From assembly GCF_003113265.1 (NCBI RefSeq), contig NZ_PUIV01000013.1, forward strand, positions 23,425 through 87,424: a stretch of 64,000 nt of DNA, given 5' to 3'. Shown piece after piece: positions 45,731 to 55,521 of the stretch (position 1 is the first letter of the stretch; the number at the start of each line of letters is the position of its first letter). Below the pieces are notes generated by a model, which ran no database searches, was not told the origin of the DNA, and saw only the letters and a list, made by a program, of their open reading frames with translations. The position numbers and the translations under genes are program-made. Origin of the DNA: Methylosinus sporium (lineage in GTDB: Bacteria > Pseudomonadota > Alphaproteobacteria > Rhizobiales > Beijerinckiaceae).

Positions 45731-47257
45731 TCATTTCAGCGCCTCCGCGGCGATGGCGCGCGCTTGCGCCTCGGTCATATAGGAACGATCCGCGAGCGCG
45801 TCCTCGGCGCGCGGAAAATCCGACCGGAAATGCGCGCCGCGGCTCTCGCGCCGCGCCAGCGCCGCGCTCGTCGCCAGCAGCGCGGTCAGCGCCATATTGC
45901 GCAATTCGACGTTTGTCGTCGCCGCCTCTATGCGCAAGATCGCCGCTGCCGCGCGCGTGAGCCCTGCGCGATCGCGAATGACGCCGACGTCGCGCGCCAT
46001 CACATGGCGCAGCTCATCGACGAGGTCTTGTCGCGGGGCGGCCGCTTCATCGCGCGCGGAGGGCGGAACCGCAACCGCGGCTTCTTCCTGCGTCGCGGGA
46101 ATATGAGCGGCGATGCGCGCCGCGAACACCACCGCCTCGAGCAGGGAATTGGAGGCGAGGCGATTGGCGCCATGCACGCCGGTCGAAGCCACTTCCCCCG
46201 CCGCCCATAGGCCGGCGAGCGCGGTTCGCCCCTGCGCGTCGGTGGCGACGCCGCCCATGTGATAATGCGCGGCGGGCGCGATCGGAATCGGTTCCGTCAC
46301 GGGATCGACGCCGCCAGCCATGCAGCTCGCATAGACGGTCGGAAAGCGCGTCGGGAACTCCGCGCCGACGGCGGCGCGCGAGTCGAGAAAAGCGCCCCGC
46401 CCTGCGGCGACGGAGGCGAAGACGCCGCGCGCGACGATATCGCGCGGCGCGAGTTCGGCGCCCGGATCGATATCGGCCATGAAGCGATGGCCAAAGCGAT
46501 CGACGATGATCGCGCCTTCGCCGCGCAGCGATTCCGTCGCCAGCGGCGCCGGATCGACGCCTATGTCGATCGCGGTCGGATGAAACTGCACGAACTCCGC
46601 ATCGGCGATGATCGCGCCGGCGCGCGCCGCCATTGCGAGGCCGAGGCCGCGCGCCTCTTTCGGATTGGTGGTGACGCGATAGAGATGTCCGATTCCACCC
46701 GTGGCCAGCACTGTCGCGTGCGAGAGAAAATCGCGCAGCAGCCCATCGCGGCCGCGCGCGCGCAGGCCGATGACGCCGCCGTCACGGGTCAGCAATTCTT
46801 GCGCGGAAAAGCCTTCCAACAATTCGATCGAGGGCGTCGCGCGAACGGCGGCGACGAGCGTCTCCATTATGGCGCGACCGGCCGTGTCGCCCTTCACGCG
46901 CACGACGCGGCGCTCCGAATGCGCGGCCTCGCGCGAGGGCGTGAATTTGCCGCCGGCGCGATCGAAGGGCACGCCATAGGAGAGAAGATCTTCGATACGC
47001 GCGCGGGCTTCGCGCGCCATGCCCAGCGCCACACGGGCGTCGACGATTCCTGCGCCGGCCTTCAGCGTGTCCTCGGCGTGACGCTCCGGCGAATCCGTGT
47101 CGAGCACGGCCGCGGCGACGCCGCCCTGCGCCCAGAAGGAGGCGGCCCCTTCATCGATCGAGCCCGGCGTCAGCACGACGACGCGGCGCGGCGCCAGCTT
47201 CAATGCGCAGAACAAGCCCGCGAGGCCGCCGCCGACGATGAGGATGGGCGCAGGCAT
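45731..47257 (-). CDS. nadB: L-aspartate oxidase
   Basis: 508-residue flavoprotein oxidising aspartate to iminoaspartate, the first step of de novo NAD synthesis. FAD motif [18 protein letters not shown] at the start, [12 protein letters not shown], the catalytic region [17 protein letters not shown], and [15 protein letters not shown]. Starts four bases after the DUF4202 stop, so cotranscribed. Its product goes directly to NadA, encoded at the head of the same operon. Confidence 0.97.
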   Translation of the reverse strand: MPAPILIVGGGLAGLFCALKLAPRRVVVLTPGSIDEGAASFWAQGGVAAAVLDTDSPERHAEDTLKAGAGIVDARVALGMAREARARIEDLLSYGVPFDRAGGKFTPSREAAHSERRVVRVKGDTAGRAIMETLVAAVRATPSIELLEGFSAQELLTRDGGVIGLRARGRDGLLRDFLSHATVLATGGIGHLYRVTTNPKEARGLGLAMAARAGAIIADAEFVQFHPTAIDIGVDPAPLATESLRGEGAIIVDRFGHRFMADIDPGAELAPRDIVARGVFASVAAGRGAFLDSRAAVGAEFPTRFPTVYASCMAGGVDPVTEPIPIAPAAHYHMGGVATDAQGRTALAGLWAAGEVASTGVHGANRLASNSLLEAVVFAARIAAHIPATQEEAAVAVPPSARDEAAAPRQDLVDELRHVMARDVGVIRDRAGLTRAAAAILRIEAATTNVELRNMALTALLATSAALARRESRGAHFRSDFPRAEDALADRSYMTEAQARAIAAEALK

Positions 47258-47261
47258 GGCG

Positions 47262-47897
47262 TTAATCGATCGCTACGGCTGCGAGCTTGGCGAGCGCCTC
47301 GCTCTCCTTGGCGATGGCCGCAGCGACCAGCGCGCGCGTGCGCTCCGGCAAAGGCAGGGCGAGAGCGGCGCCATGGCCCTTGGGCGACATTTTACAGAGC
47401 GTCTTGCCGAGGATGTCGACGATCTTCTCATCGTCGTAATCTTTGTATTTCTCGTGAAAGTCGTCGAAATAATGCTCGAGGAAGACGATCGCCGCGACAT
47501 TCTCCAGCGCCTGGGAGTCGCGATCCTTCTTCAGCTTCTCCTTGCGGATGATCGCGCCGACGTGGTCGATCTCGTCTTCCGCATAGCCCTGCGCGCTCAT
47601 GAGCTCGCCGGCGAGGCGGGCGTGATGGGCGCGGCACTCCTTGCGCCAGTCGTTGTAGCCATGGCGGCCGAGCGGGAAATTCTCGCGCGGAATGTCCCAG
47701 CGGCGCAGATGCTGCGCGCGGGTCGCGATTTGCAGCAACTCCGAAGCCTCGGGATAGAGCGCGGCAAGGCGCGCCGTCATGCGCTCGGCATAGACGATCT
47801 CGAAAGCGCGCTCGGCGCCGTCGGTCGTCACTCTGCGCGGATCGTCGGCATTGGCGGCGTCGATCGCTGCGATCAGAGCCTCGTATCGCGCCGTCAT
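47262..47897 (-). CDS. DUF4202 protein within the NAD operon
   Basis: 211 residues, cytosolic, helical. Histidines and acidic residues are placed as in HD-type hydrolases: His63 (RAQHLRRW), His79, His91-His92 (RAHHARLA), Asp111-His112 ([15 protein letters not shown]), and the [17 protein letters not shown] helix. It lies between nadA (51-base gap) and nadB (four-base gap) on the same strand, so it belongs to the NAD operon. I infer a role in NAD precursor metabolism or repair; no reaction is established. Confidence 0.85.
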   Translation of the reverse strand: MTARYEALIAAIDAANADDPRRVTTDGAERAFEIVYAERMTARLAALYPEASELLQIATRAQHLRRWDIPRENFPLGRHGYNDWRKECRAHHARLAGELMSAQGYAEDEIDHVGAIIRKEKLKKDRDSQALENVAAIVFLEHYFDDFHEKYKDYDDEKIVDILGKTLCKMSPKGHGAALALPLPERTRALVAAAIAKESEALAKLAAVAID

Positions 47898-47917
47898 GGC
47901 CGCGCTCCCTGAAAAAT

Positions 47918-47941
47918 CCTTCTCCCGCCCGCGGGAGAAGG
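47918..47941. repeat. Perfect hairpin between nadA and the DUF4202 gene
   Basis: CCTTCTCCCGC and GCGGGAGAAGG, 11-bp arms with a CC loop. Inverted repeats of this GCGGGAGAAGG type are scattered in Hyphomicrobiales genomes. Here it lies in the gap between nadA and its downstream partner and may set message stability. Confidence 0.8.
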
Positions 47942-47948
47942 GAGTCCG

Positions 47949-49040
47949 TCAACCCAGATCGATCATCCGCTGCACGGAGACGCGCGCGCGCGCGGCGATC
48001 AGCGGATCGACCGTCACCTCTTCGCGAATATGCACCAGCGCGTCGAGAATCTTCGGCAGAGTGATGCGCTTCATATGCGGGCAGAAATTGCAGGGGCGGA
48101 TGAACTCGGTTCCGGTCGTCTCCGCCGCGACATTGTCGGCCATGGAGCATTCGGTCACGAGCAGCACGCGCGCCGGCTTTTTGGCGCGCACATAATCGAT
48201 CATCGCCGCCGTCGAGCCGGCGAAATCGGATATCTCCACCACCTCGCGCGGACATTCGGGATGGGCGATGATCTTCACGCCCGGATGATCGGCGCGATAG
48301 CTCTCGAGCTCTTCGACGGTGAAGCGTTCATGCACCTCGCAGGCGCCGCGCCAGGCGATGATCTTCACCTTGGTCTGCGCGGCGACATTCTCGGCGAGAT
48401 AGCGATCCGGCAGCATGATGACGCGATCGGAGCCGAGGCTCTCCACAACTTTCAGCGCGTTGGAAGAAGTGCAGCAAATATCGACCTCCGCCTTCACATC
48501 GGCGGAAGTGTTGACATAGGCGACGATCGGCACGCCCGGATATTCGGCGCGCAGCGCGCGCACGTCGGCGGCGGTGATGGAGGCGGCGAGCGAGCAGCCG
48601 GCCTCGAGATCGGGCGTCAGCACGACTTTCTCGGGGCTCAGAATCTTCGAGGTCTCGGCCATGAAATGCACGCCGCCCTGCACGATGATCTCGGCGTCGG
48701 AGGTGGCCGCGAGCTTGGCGAGCTGCAGGCTGTCGCCGACGAAATCGGCGACGCAATGATAGATTTCCGGCGTCTGGTAGTTGTGGGCGAGGATGACGGC
48801 GTTGCGTTCCCGCTTCAGCTCGTTGATCGCCTTCACATAGGGCGCATGATAGGCCCATTCGATCGCCGGCATGACCTTGGCGACGCGCTCATAGAGATGG
48901 GCGGTCGCGGCCTCGACCTCTCTGTTCCAGGCGAGATTGGGCATGGGCAGCACGGGAAAGCGCTGCGCCGCGCCCTCGAGCGCGCCCAAAGCATGAGCGC
49001 GCGCTCGCTCTTTGTCGCCTGTCTGGAACGGGATGCCCAT
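47949..49040 (-). CDS. nadA: Quinolinate synthase
   Basis: 363 residues; condenses iminoaspartate with dihydroxyacetone phosphate using a [4Fe-4S] cluster. The triplicated fold motifs are seen ([66 protein letters not shown]), with cysteines in AGCSLAAS and CNFCPHMK as cluster ligands. GGAGGAA lies six bases before the ATG. First gene of the operon; two NadQ-like operators precede it. Confidence 0.97.
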   Translation of the reverse strand: MGIPFQTGDKERARAHALGALEGAAQRFPVLPMPNLAWNREVEAATAHLYERVAKVMPAIEWAYHAPYVKAINELKRERNAVILAHNYQTPEIYHCVADFVGDSLQLAKLAATSDAEIIVQGGVHFMAETSKILSPEKVVLTPDLEAGCSLAASITAADVRALRAEYPGVPIVAYVNTSADVKAEVDICCTSSNALKVVESLGSDRVIMLPDRYLAENVAAQTKVKIIAWRGACEVHERFTVEELESYRADHPGVKIIAHPECPREVVEISDFAGSTAAMIDYVRAKKPARVLLVTECSMADNVAAETTGTEFIRPCNFCPHMKRITLPKILDALVHIREEVTVDPLIAARARVSVQRMIDLG

Positions 49041-49058
49041 TGGCTTCCTCCGAACTCA

Positions 49059-49081
49059 CTTATGCTCAATTGGAGCATAAG
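49059..49081 (-). promoter_or_regulatory. NadQ-like operator 1 upstream of nadA
   Basis: Perfect inverted repeat with 9-base arms CTTATGCTC and GAGCATAAG around a five-base spacer, 18 bases before the nadA start. The TATGCTC-N5-GAGCATA core resembles, as I recall it, the motif of the Nudix-HTH regulator NadQ that controls nadABC in Hyphomicrobiales. It would shut off synthesis when NAD or a metabolite is high. NadQ itself is not in the window. Confidence 0.7.
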
Positions 49082-49187
49082 AGAACCAATCAAAAACTCC
49101 ACCGGGGGCTCCCCGACAGAGAATGGTTTTCAGCTTAGAAGCGATGTGACGTTTCGGCAACCCTTGGCCGATCCGTCCCATCGCCGA

Positions 49188-49210
49188 TATATGCTCGTAA
49201 TGAGTATATG
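49188..49210 (-). promoter_or_regulatory. NadQ-like operator 2 upstream of nadA
   Basis: A second, imperfect copy of the nadA operator: arms TATATGCTC and GAGTATATG (7 of 9 match) with the same five-base spacer. Its centre lies 129 bases upstream of operator 1, so the pair could act together by looping. Same strand context, between nadA and the upstream glycosyltransferase gene. Confidence 0.55.
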
Positions 49211-49285
49211 CCCAATGCGCGCCCAGAAACAAGAGCCCCCGCGTCGAGACTCCCGAATCCGCCGCGCGGTTGGCGACGCTCTCGT

Positions 49286-50353
49286 CTAAGACGCGGCCAG
49301 GAAATCGGCTGTCGCCTCTTCGAAGCGCCGTTCGAAATGCGCGAAGCGGAAATGATCGCGCCATCTGGCGTAGCCAGCCATGCCGAACTGCTGCGCGAGG
49401 TCGGGATCACGCAGCAGCTCGATGAGAGCGTCGGCGATCTCGCTCGGCGAATCTCGCGAAATATTGAAACCTGTCTCGCCGTCTATGTTGATTTCCTGCC
49501 CAGCGTCCTCACGCGAGGCGATGACGGGAAGCCCGCGCCGCATCGCCTCGATGTAGACGAGCCCGAAGCCCTCGGCGAATCCGGGCATCGCGAAAATCGT
49601 CGCGGAACGCCATAGCTCGTCGATCTTGTCGGCCGGCACAAAATCGATGATTTCGATCGATCGCGCCGCTCGAGACGCTCGCGCCAGCGCGCGCACGCGC
49701 TCCGCGGCTTCTCCTCCGCCGGCGAAAACGAGCCGGGCGCCGGGAACGGCTGCGGCGACCTTCGGCCAAATCGAGATCAGAATGTCATGTCCTTTGGCCA
49801 GCAGATTATCCATGCGCCCGAGCAGAAGGACGGTCGGCCTCCCCTCGGACGGCCCCACGAAATCCGGCCTTTCGTCGCTCGTGGTCGCGAGCCGGCACAA
49901 TCGCACCGCTTTCGAGCGGTCGAGCATCCGATACGCCCGCTCCATCGTGTAGACGCTGTTCACGAGCACGATATCGGCCCGCGCTATAGCCTCTTCGTAA
50001 TCGCGCCTCGGCTCGCCCCAGACCTCCCATCCATGCGCCCATACCGCATATGGACGGGCGGGCAATCTCACGAATTGCCGAGCGCGCGCCGTTCCCGCGA
50101 AATCATAGAATATGTGCGTCGCGCGCCGCGCCTGCATCGCGAGGTCGAAAACAAAACGCGCGCGACTTCCACGAAAGCCGCGGACAGGCGTCGCGCCGAT
50201 GCGAAAATCCGCCTTTTCCATGCAGGCCAGCGCGGAGACGTCATGCCTTCCGCAAAGCGCCTGCATCGTCAATCGCGCGACTTCGCAAATGCCGCCGCGT
50301 CCTTCGTCGAGAAATTGCGAACAGAGGAGAATCGACGGCGCGCGGCCTCTCAC
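49286..50353 (-). CDS. Family 4 glycosyltransferase
   Basis: 355 residues, GT-B fold: GGICEVARLTMQALCGRHDVSALA, LLLGRMDNLLAKGHDILI, and the nucleotide-sugar site FAEGFGLVYIEAMRRGLPVIAS. It begins at GTG overlapping the methyltransferase stop by four bases, so the two form an operon. Likely builds a surface glycan. Donor unknown. Confidence 0.85.
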   Translation of the reverse strand: MRGRAPSILLCSQFLDEGRGGICEVARLTMQALCGRHDVSALACMEKADFRIGATPVRGFRGSRARFVFDLAMQARRATHIFYDFAGTARARQFVRLPARPYAVWAHGWEVWGEPRRDYEEAIARADIVLVNSVYTMERAYRMLDRSKAVRLCRLATTSDERPDFVGPSEGRPTVLLLGRMDNLLAKGHDILISIWPKVAAAVPGARLVFAGGGEAAERVRALARASRAARSIEIIDFVPADKIDELWRSATIFAMPGFAEGFGLVYIEAMRRGLPVIASREDAGQEINIDGETGFNISRDSPSEIADALIELLRDPDLAQQFGMAGYARWRDHFRFAHFERRFEEATADFLAAS

Positions 50354-51273
50354 GACCGCTTCCGCGCTGCGGCGAACAGCAAGGCGCCGCGCTGGCGCGC
50401 CAGCTCGCGCTGCTTCGCGTTCGAGATGAACAATCGCGCTATCGGCCGCAGCTGTCTCGGCAGCGGAATGGCGTCGGCCTCCTGTCCGAAGGTCTCGATG
50501 TCGACATGCTCGAAGAAGGTATAGAGCAGATCGGCGAGCAAATCCTTGGAATAGAAGCGGGCGGTGAATCCGTCGCTCGACCGCCAGAGCTCTTCGTCGA
50601 CGGATGATCCAGACCAGAATTTCAAGCTGTAGCGCATCATCATCGTCAGATAGGCCGACATGCCGCCGAGATTATAGACCATCAGCTTGACGCTGCCGCC
50701 CGGCTTCAATACGCGCTCGATTTCTCGAACGATGCGCCCCGTTCTGGACGAGTGATGGATGACGCCCCACGACCATACGAGATCGAAACTATCGTCGGGA
50801 AAAGCGAGCGCTTCCGCGTCCATCTCGAAGATGTCGGCGTTGAGCCCTTTCACGGCGAATCTCGCGCGCGTCGCCTCGACCGAAGTGGGCGAAATGTCCA
50901 CCGTCGTTAAAACCGCCCCTGCCCTCGAAAGCAATTCCGCATGAAAGCCCATGCCGCAGCCGATCTCGAGGACGCGCTTGCCCTCGAGCGAGGACGTTTC
51001 CATCAATTCATAGAATGGATTCTCTTGCGCCGAAAAAAGTCTCGCTCCGGCGAGAAATCGCCGATCGATCTCGTCGAACCATTGCCGGCTGAATTTTTCC
51101 AGCCGCACCTGGTCCTTCCAGTCGTAGCTCATCGTGTTGGACGTCCACCATTTCTTGTTTCCCTGCTGGACGTCGGGCGCGGCGAGAGCGTCGATGCGCT
51201 TCTCGGCATAGACCATCGGATCCCCCAATCCTAAGAAGCGGCGTTCGCGAAAGGAGCACTCGAGCTTCTCCAT
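50350..51273 (-). CDS. Class I SAM-dependent methyltransferase (glycan-linked)
   Basis: 307 residues: KRVLEIGCGMGFHAELLSRAGA (SAM motif), DISPTSVEATRARF, LAFPDDSFDLVWSWGVIHHSSRTG. The C-terminal half contains a hydrophobic patch (SAYLTMMMRYSLKFWSG). Family is typical of O-antigen or capsule methylation. Either ATG 51273 or the internal ATG 51216 could be the start; both have ribosome-binding sites. Divergent from the next methyltransferase. Confidence 0.83.
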   Translation of the reverse strand: MEKLECSFRERRFLGLGDPMVYAEKRIDALAAPDVQQGNKKWWTSNTMSYDWKDQVRLEKFSRQWFDEIDRRFLAGARLFSAQENPFYELMETSSLEGKRVLEIGCGMGFHAELLSRAGAVLTTVDISPTSVEATRARFAVKGLNADIFEMDAEALAFPDDSFDLVWSWGVIHHSSRTGRIVREIERVLKPGGSVKLMVYNLGGMSAYLTMMMRYSLKFWSGSSVDEELWRSSDGFTARFYSKDLLADLLYTFFEHVDIETFGQEADAIPLPRQLRPIARLFISNAKQRELARQRGALLFAAARKRS

Positions 51274-51536
51274 GGCGGAGAAAGCTCCTTTCCATGGTTA
51301 ATTCGCCACGCTATCGGCCGCAATGCGCGAATCTCCCATGCGGAAAAAGACCCATTGCCCTCTCGCGCATCGCGGCGCCTAGGTGAGCGACGGGACTGGT
51401 CGCTGCGGCGACGAACCGCTATCGTTTCGTCATTCGTCAACCAATTGCTCCGCGAGAAGCGCCGACCGGGCGGATGCGACGAGCGATTCAACCAGGGAGC
51501 GCGCATCGCCCTTTCGCGGGAGGCGCGCGTCGATCC

Positions 51537-52478
51537 ATGGCTCATTGCAGAGTTTGCGGTTCCGCCAAAGCGAGATTCGCGTTTCATCGGCAGGGCAGAC
51601 GCTATTGGAAATGCGACGAGTGCCATTCGGTCACGGCGGATATGACGGCCGAGCAATATCTCGCGCTGGCTCCTTCCTATGATCTCGGCTCATGGATCGA
51701 ATCCGCCGATCTGCGATCGGCTCGGCGCACTCTCGGCGTGGAGGAAAAGATCGCGGTCCTCAGGCGCCATGCGCCGCCGAATTGTGAAAAAATTCGTATG
51801 CTCGACATCGGTTGCGGAGCGGGCGGATATCTGCTGGCCGCGAAGGAATTGGGGTGGGAGGCGATCGGCGTCGACCCCAGCGAGCCGCACTCTCGCATCG
51901 GCCGCTCACTCGGTCTCGACATTCGCGTCGCGCCATTCAATTCGGCCGATTGTCAGGACGCGGGTTTCGATCTGGTGATGCTCAGCCATGTGATCGAGCA
52001 TATTTACGACCAGCGGGCGTTTGTCTCCGACGTCCTGCGCGTTCTTCGGCCGGGCGGCGTTCTGCTGATGATCACCCCCAACGCCGCGAGTCTCGCGAGC
52101 CGAATCAGCGGCCGCTTCTGGCCGATGTTCAAGCCGGTCGATCATGTGAGCATGATCACGCCTTCGGCCCTTCGCTTCATTGCGCCGTCCGACGCCAATT
52201 GCAGATGGCGGACGACCGAGTATGAGAGCGAGGTGTTGACGACGTTCATGGTCGCCGTCCGCGACTGTCTGCGCGAGCTGCGGCGCTCCGGGTCCGACAC
52301 GGCGGCGGAGCCGGCCTATGGCGGCGCTCCGTCGGAAGCGCCAGATCTTGCCGGGCGCCTGCTTCGCAGCGCGAAGGAGAAGGCGATCGCGCTCCTCTCC
52401 TGGCCCTTGCATCTTCTGGCCAAGGGGCTGCGGCGGCAAGCCTGTCTCGTCGTCGAGATCGAGAAAGCTCGAATGTGA
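51537..52478 (+). CDS. Class I SAM-dependent methyltransferase with N-terminal zinc ribbon
   Basis: 313 residues. The N terminus carries a CRVCGS...KCDECHS four-cysteine knuckle, followed by a SAM motif MLDIGCGAGGYLLAAKELGWEAIGVDPSE and VIEHIYDQRAFVSDVLRVLRPGGVLLMITPN. This layout is seen in methyltransferases that modify sugar chains. ATG 51537 is chosen because the in-frame sequence back to 51474 lacks family features. Divergent from the 50350-51273 gene, spacer 263 bases. Slightly different base use from neighbours could point to transfer, but this is impressionistic. Confidence 0.82.
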   Translation: MAHCRVCGSAKARFAFHRQGRRYWKCDECHSVTADMTAEQYLALAPSYDLGSWIESADLRSARRTLGVEEKIAVLRRHAPPNCEKIRMLDIGCGAGGYLLAAKELGWEAIGVDPSEPHSRIGRSLGLDIRVAPFNSADCQDAGFDLVMLSHVIEHIYDQRAFVSDVLRVLRPGGVLLMITPNAASLASRISGRFWPMFKPVDHVSMITPSALRFIAPSDANCRWRTTEYESEVLTTFMVAVRDCLRELRRSGSDTAAEPAYGGAPSEAPDLAGRLLRSAKEKAIALLSWPLHLLAKGLRRQACLVVEIEKARM

Positions 52479-52602
52479 GACCGCGCGCCCAGCGGCGTGA
52501 CGGGCCGCGGTCTCGGGCTCTCGGCGGGAGCGGACGAAAATCTTTCTGCGTTTCATCGAAGCACAGAAGGCCGAACCGGCGTCCACTTCGGCTGGAAACG
52601 CG

Positions 52603-53094
52603 CTAGCGGGCGAAGACGGCGCCCTTTCGCTTCAGATAATTGCGGTCGACATAGCCGGACTTGCCCTCATAGGCGACCTTGCACCAGTTGGTCATCCATC
52701 CCTTCTGGCAGCCTGAGGAGACGACCTTTCGGCCCGCAGGAATTTTGGCGACCACCTTCCAGCTCTCGCCGGGGCCCGAGCGAACGGCGGTCGCGTCGCG
52801 GGTGACGAGCGGGGCGACGATGACATTCTTCATCGTCGGCTCCAGCGTGTTGGCGGCGACGAAGCCGCGCTTGCCCTTGTAACGGATCTGGCACCAGTCG
52901 TGTTTCCAGCCCGGCCCGCAATTGTCGAGCCGGATTTTGGCGCCGGCCGGGATTTGCGCGATGACCGGCCAGCGCGCGCCGGGGCCGGAGCGCATATTGG
53001 AGAAATCCGTGGCGACGCGGGGAGCCGCCATGGCCGTGGCGGCGCAGAGCGAGAAAGCCGCCGTGAGGAGCGGCGAGCCGAGCCGAAGTTGCAT
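52603..53094 (-). CDS. Secreted SH3b-domain protein
   Basis: 163 residues from ATG 53094 (AGGAG seven bases before). Signal peptide about 1-24 (ending AATAMAA), then two bacterial SH3 repeats, each with a Cys/Trp pattern: SNMRSGPGARWPVIAQIPAGAKIRLDNC ... GWKHDWCQIRYKGKRGFV, and AVRSGPGESWKVVAKIPAGRKVVSSGC ... GWMTNWCKVAYEGKSGYV. The paired cysteines probably form disulfides. Expected in the periplasm binding murein or another polymer. Confidence 0.88.
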   Translation of the reverse strand: MQLRLGSPLLTAAFSLCAATAMAAPRVATDFSNMRSGPGARWPVIAQIPAGAKIRLDNCGPGWKHDWCQIRYKGKRGFVAANTLEPTMKNVIVAPLVTRDATAVRSGPGESWKVVAKIPAGRKVVSSGCQKGWMTNWCKVAYEGKSGYVDRNYLKRKGAVFAR

Positions 53095-53273
53095 TGACGA
53101 TCTCCTGTTTCGCGAAGAATTGCGGGAAAGAAACGCTCCATCTCGGGCAATTCTTGAACTCTTTTTCATCCTCTTTGGTTCCGCCGTCGCTTTCGAGCGA
53201 TCCTGTCCAGGATTTCTCAACCATGAGGGCGCGAGGCTGGCCAGCGCGCGAGAAACTGCTATAGACGACGGCC

Positions 53274-54221
53274 ATGCCGCAAAAACCGCATCCCGTCTTT
53301 CCGCATCGCCATCTTCTCGGCATAGAGGGGCTGTCGCGCATCGACATCGTCACTCTGCTCGACATGGCCGAGGAGGCGATCGAGGTCTCCCGCCAGGTGG
53401 AGAAGAAGCGCGCCACGCTGCGCGGCCGCACCCAGGTCAATCTCTTCTACGAATCCTCGACCCGCACGCAGGCCTCTTTCGAGATCGCCGGCAAAAGGCT
53501 CGGCGCCGACGTCATGAACATGTCGGTCGCCAATTCGTCGGAGAAGAAGGGCGAGACGCTGCTCGACACGGCGATGACGCTCAACGCCATGCGGCCGGAT
53601 ATTCTGGTCGTGCGCCACGCCCGCGCCGGCGCGGTTCATCTGCTGGCGCGCAAGGTGGATTGCGCGGTGGTGAACGCCGGCGACGGCGCCCATGAGCATC
53701 CGACGCAGGCGCTGCTGGACGCGCTGACGATCCGCCGCCACAAGGGCCGCATCGAAGGGCTCACGGTCGCGATCTGCGGCGATGTGCTGCATTCGCGCGT
53801 CGCCCGCTCCAATATTATTCTCCTGAGCGCGCTGGGCGCGCGGCTGCGCGCGGTCGGCCCCTCGACGCTCGCGCCCGATTCTCTGTCGCGCCTCGGCGTC
53901 GAGGTCTTCCATGATATGCGCTCCGGCCTCGCCGGCGCGGACATAGTGATGATGCTGCGGCTGCAGCGCGAGCGCATGAACGGCGCCTTTGTGCCGAGCA
54001 GCCGCGAATATTTCCATTTCTTCGGCCTCGACGAGGAGAAGCTCGCCTATGCCGCGCCCGACGCTCTGGTTATGCATCCCGGCCCGATGAATCGCGGCGT
54101 CGAGATCGACTCGAGCGTGGCCGACGGCGCCCGCTCGCTCATAAGGGATCAGGTGGAAATGGGCGTCGCCGTGCGCATGGCGGTGCTGGAGGCGCTCGCG
54201 CAGCACCTACCGAATGTGTAG
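53274..54221 (+). CDS. pyrB: Aspartate carbamoyltransferase catalytic subunit
   Basis: 315 residues; makes carbamoyl-aspartate in pyrimidine synthesis. SSTRTQ carbamoyl-phosphate site at residues 61-66, [31 protein letters not shown] and [11 protein letters not shown] are all present. The usual downstream pyrC is absent; the next gene is a small membrane protein. Confidence 0.97.
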   Translation: MPQKPHPVFPHRHLLGIEGLSRIDIVTLLDMAEEAIEVSRQVEKKRATLRGRTQVNLFYESSTRTQASFEIAGKRLGADVMNMSVANSSEKKGETLLDTAMTLNAMRPDILVVRHARAGAVHLLARKVDCAVVNAGDGAHEHPTQALLDALTIRRHKGRIEGLTVAICGDVLHSRVARSNIILLSALGARLRAVGPSTLAPDSLSRLGVEVFHDMRSGLAGADIVMMLRLQRERMNGAFVPSSREYFHFFGLDEEKLAYAAPDALVMHPGPMNRGVEIDSSVADGARSLIRDQVEMGVAVRMAVLEALAQHLPNV

Positions 54222-54257
54222 TATGAGCCGATTTCGCAGATCGCAGAGGGGCGCCGG

Positions 54258-54608
54258 ATGGTCTTTGTCGTTCGCCTGATCACATTGTTTTCCGAAGGGC
54301 TCTTGCAGCAATTCGTCAATGGCGTCGGCATCGCCGCCGCGATGGTCGCGCTCACCGCCGGCTTTTTTCGCCTCTCCTGGTGGAAAAGCGTGCTGATCCT
54401 CACCTTTATCTTCGGTTTCGGCGTCGAATATCTCTTCGAAGGCTGGATCAAATTCTCCGATAAGGCCGAAAGCGCCAGCGAGCGCTGGCCCTGGATGCTG
54501 CTGATCTATGTCTTCATCGTCTTCGTCGCTTATTGGACGGGGCGCGTCGGCCGGCGTCATATGGAGCGCCGCGGCAAGGCCGCTCCGCAAAAGCCCCCTA
54601 TCCGCTGA
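54258..54608 (+). CDS. Small multi-pass membrane protein of unknown function
   Basis: 116 residues with about three hydrophobic segments (about 5-35, 44-62 and 78-98), a positively charged C terminus (GRVGRRHMERRGKAAPQKPPIR), and an amphipathic loop (KFSDKAESASERWPW). No family recognised. It follows pyrB by 36 bases and may be cotranscribed. Confidence 0.7.
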   Translation: MVFVVRLITLFSEGLLQQFVNGVGIAAAMVALTAGFFRLSWWKSVLILTFIFGFGVEYLFEGWIKFSDKAESASERWPWMLLIYVFIVFVAYWTGRVGRRHMERRGKAAPQKPPIR

Positions 54609-54616
54609 AAACGCCT

Positions 54617-54651
54617 CGCTCTCCCTCTCCCCGGCGGGAAGAGGGAGAGCG
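54617..54651. terminator. Long hairpin between convergent genes
   Basis: A 12-bp perfect stem (CGCTCTCCCTCT with AGAGGGAGAGCG) around an 11-base loop sits between the membrane protein gene and the convergent eipB gene. With no T run on either side it is a weak bidirectional terminator or a REP-type element related to the hairpin at 47918-47941. Confidence 0.55.
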
Positions 54652-54657
54652 GCCGCG

Positions 54658-55521
54658 TCACATCTTGCAGTTGGCTGCGCTCGGCAGCAGCGAGAGCTCG
54701 GTCATCTCGCCGGTGAGCGCGAAATCGCCATAGTCGAGCTTCAGCGCGCGCGAGATGCCGTTCTCGTAGAGGTCGAAGGACAGAACATAGACCGGCTGCT
54801 CGTCGCGTTTGCCCGGCTCGAAATAGGAGATCGACACCGGCCAGCGCTTGAGCCCTTCCAGCTCCTTGATCTGCGCGGCCTTTTCGGTGACGGCGCCATT
54901 GCTCGGCTTGCCGATCACGCTCATCGTGTCGAAGACTTTCTCGCCGTCGCCGGAGCCGTCGAAAACCTTGGCCTCGAGAATGCGCTCCTCCGCGACCGCC
55001 GCGGCGAGGATATGGCGCAAATGCTCGGTCGGGAAGAGAGCGCCGCCGTCCAGCGAGACCGTCGACTGCTTGGGCCGGGCGAGATCGACCGAGAGCGGCG
55101 TTCCGATCTTCTTCTTGGCCTTGCCGTCTATGTCCTCGGCCTGGACATTGTCCAGCTTGGTCTCGATGCGGAAACGGAAATCCTTGCCGTCGCCCGCCTC
55201 GAAAGTGGCGGAGCGCATGTCGGAGAGGCGCGGCGGACCTTCCGCGGGCTGCAATTCGGTGATCTGGCGGAAATTCTGCACCCAGCCTTCGCAGGAGGAG
55301 CCGGTGAAATCGAAGGCGATGCGGCCTCGCGCCGAGGTCGGAGCCTTGCTGCCCGTCGCCTGCGCCAGCGTCAGATCATAGACGGCGCGATGCGGCGCGA
55401 GCTGTGGCTGAGCGGCGACGGCCGCGATCGTCGCGGTCGTGTCGGTCTGCGCCGCATGAGCCGCGAGCGCGAGAAAGGAGGCGCAGGCGAGCGTCGCGCC
55501 GATGATCGTTTTTGGAGCCAT
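54658..55521 (-). CDS. EipB (DUF1849) envelope integrity protein
   Basis: 287 residues. Signal peptide about 1-23 (ACASFLALAAHAAQ), then a beta-rich body with the conserved DUF1849 pattern (APHRAVYDLTLAQA, RGRIAFDFTGSSCEGW, FEAGDGKDFRFRIETK) and only two cysteines in the mature part, Cys77 and the near-terminal Cys285, which form the disulfide of this fold. EipB is a periplasmic beta-spiral protein needed for envelope integrity in Brucella. Single gene, divergent from RidA. Confidence 0.9.
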   Translation of the reverse strand: MAPKTIIGATLACASFLALAAHAAQTDTTATIAAVAAQPQLAPHRAVYDLTLAQATGSKAPTSARGRIAFDFTGSSCEGWVQNFRQITELQPAEGPPRLSDMRSATFEAGDGKDFRFRIETKLDNVQAEDIDGKAKKKIGTPLSVDLARPKQSTVSLDGGALFPTEHLRHILAAAVAEERILEAKVFDGSGDGEKVFDTMSVIGKPSNGAVTEKAAQIKELEGLKRWPVSISYFEPGKRDEQPVYVLSFDLYENGISRALKLDYGDFALTGEMTELSLLPSAANCKM

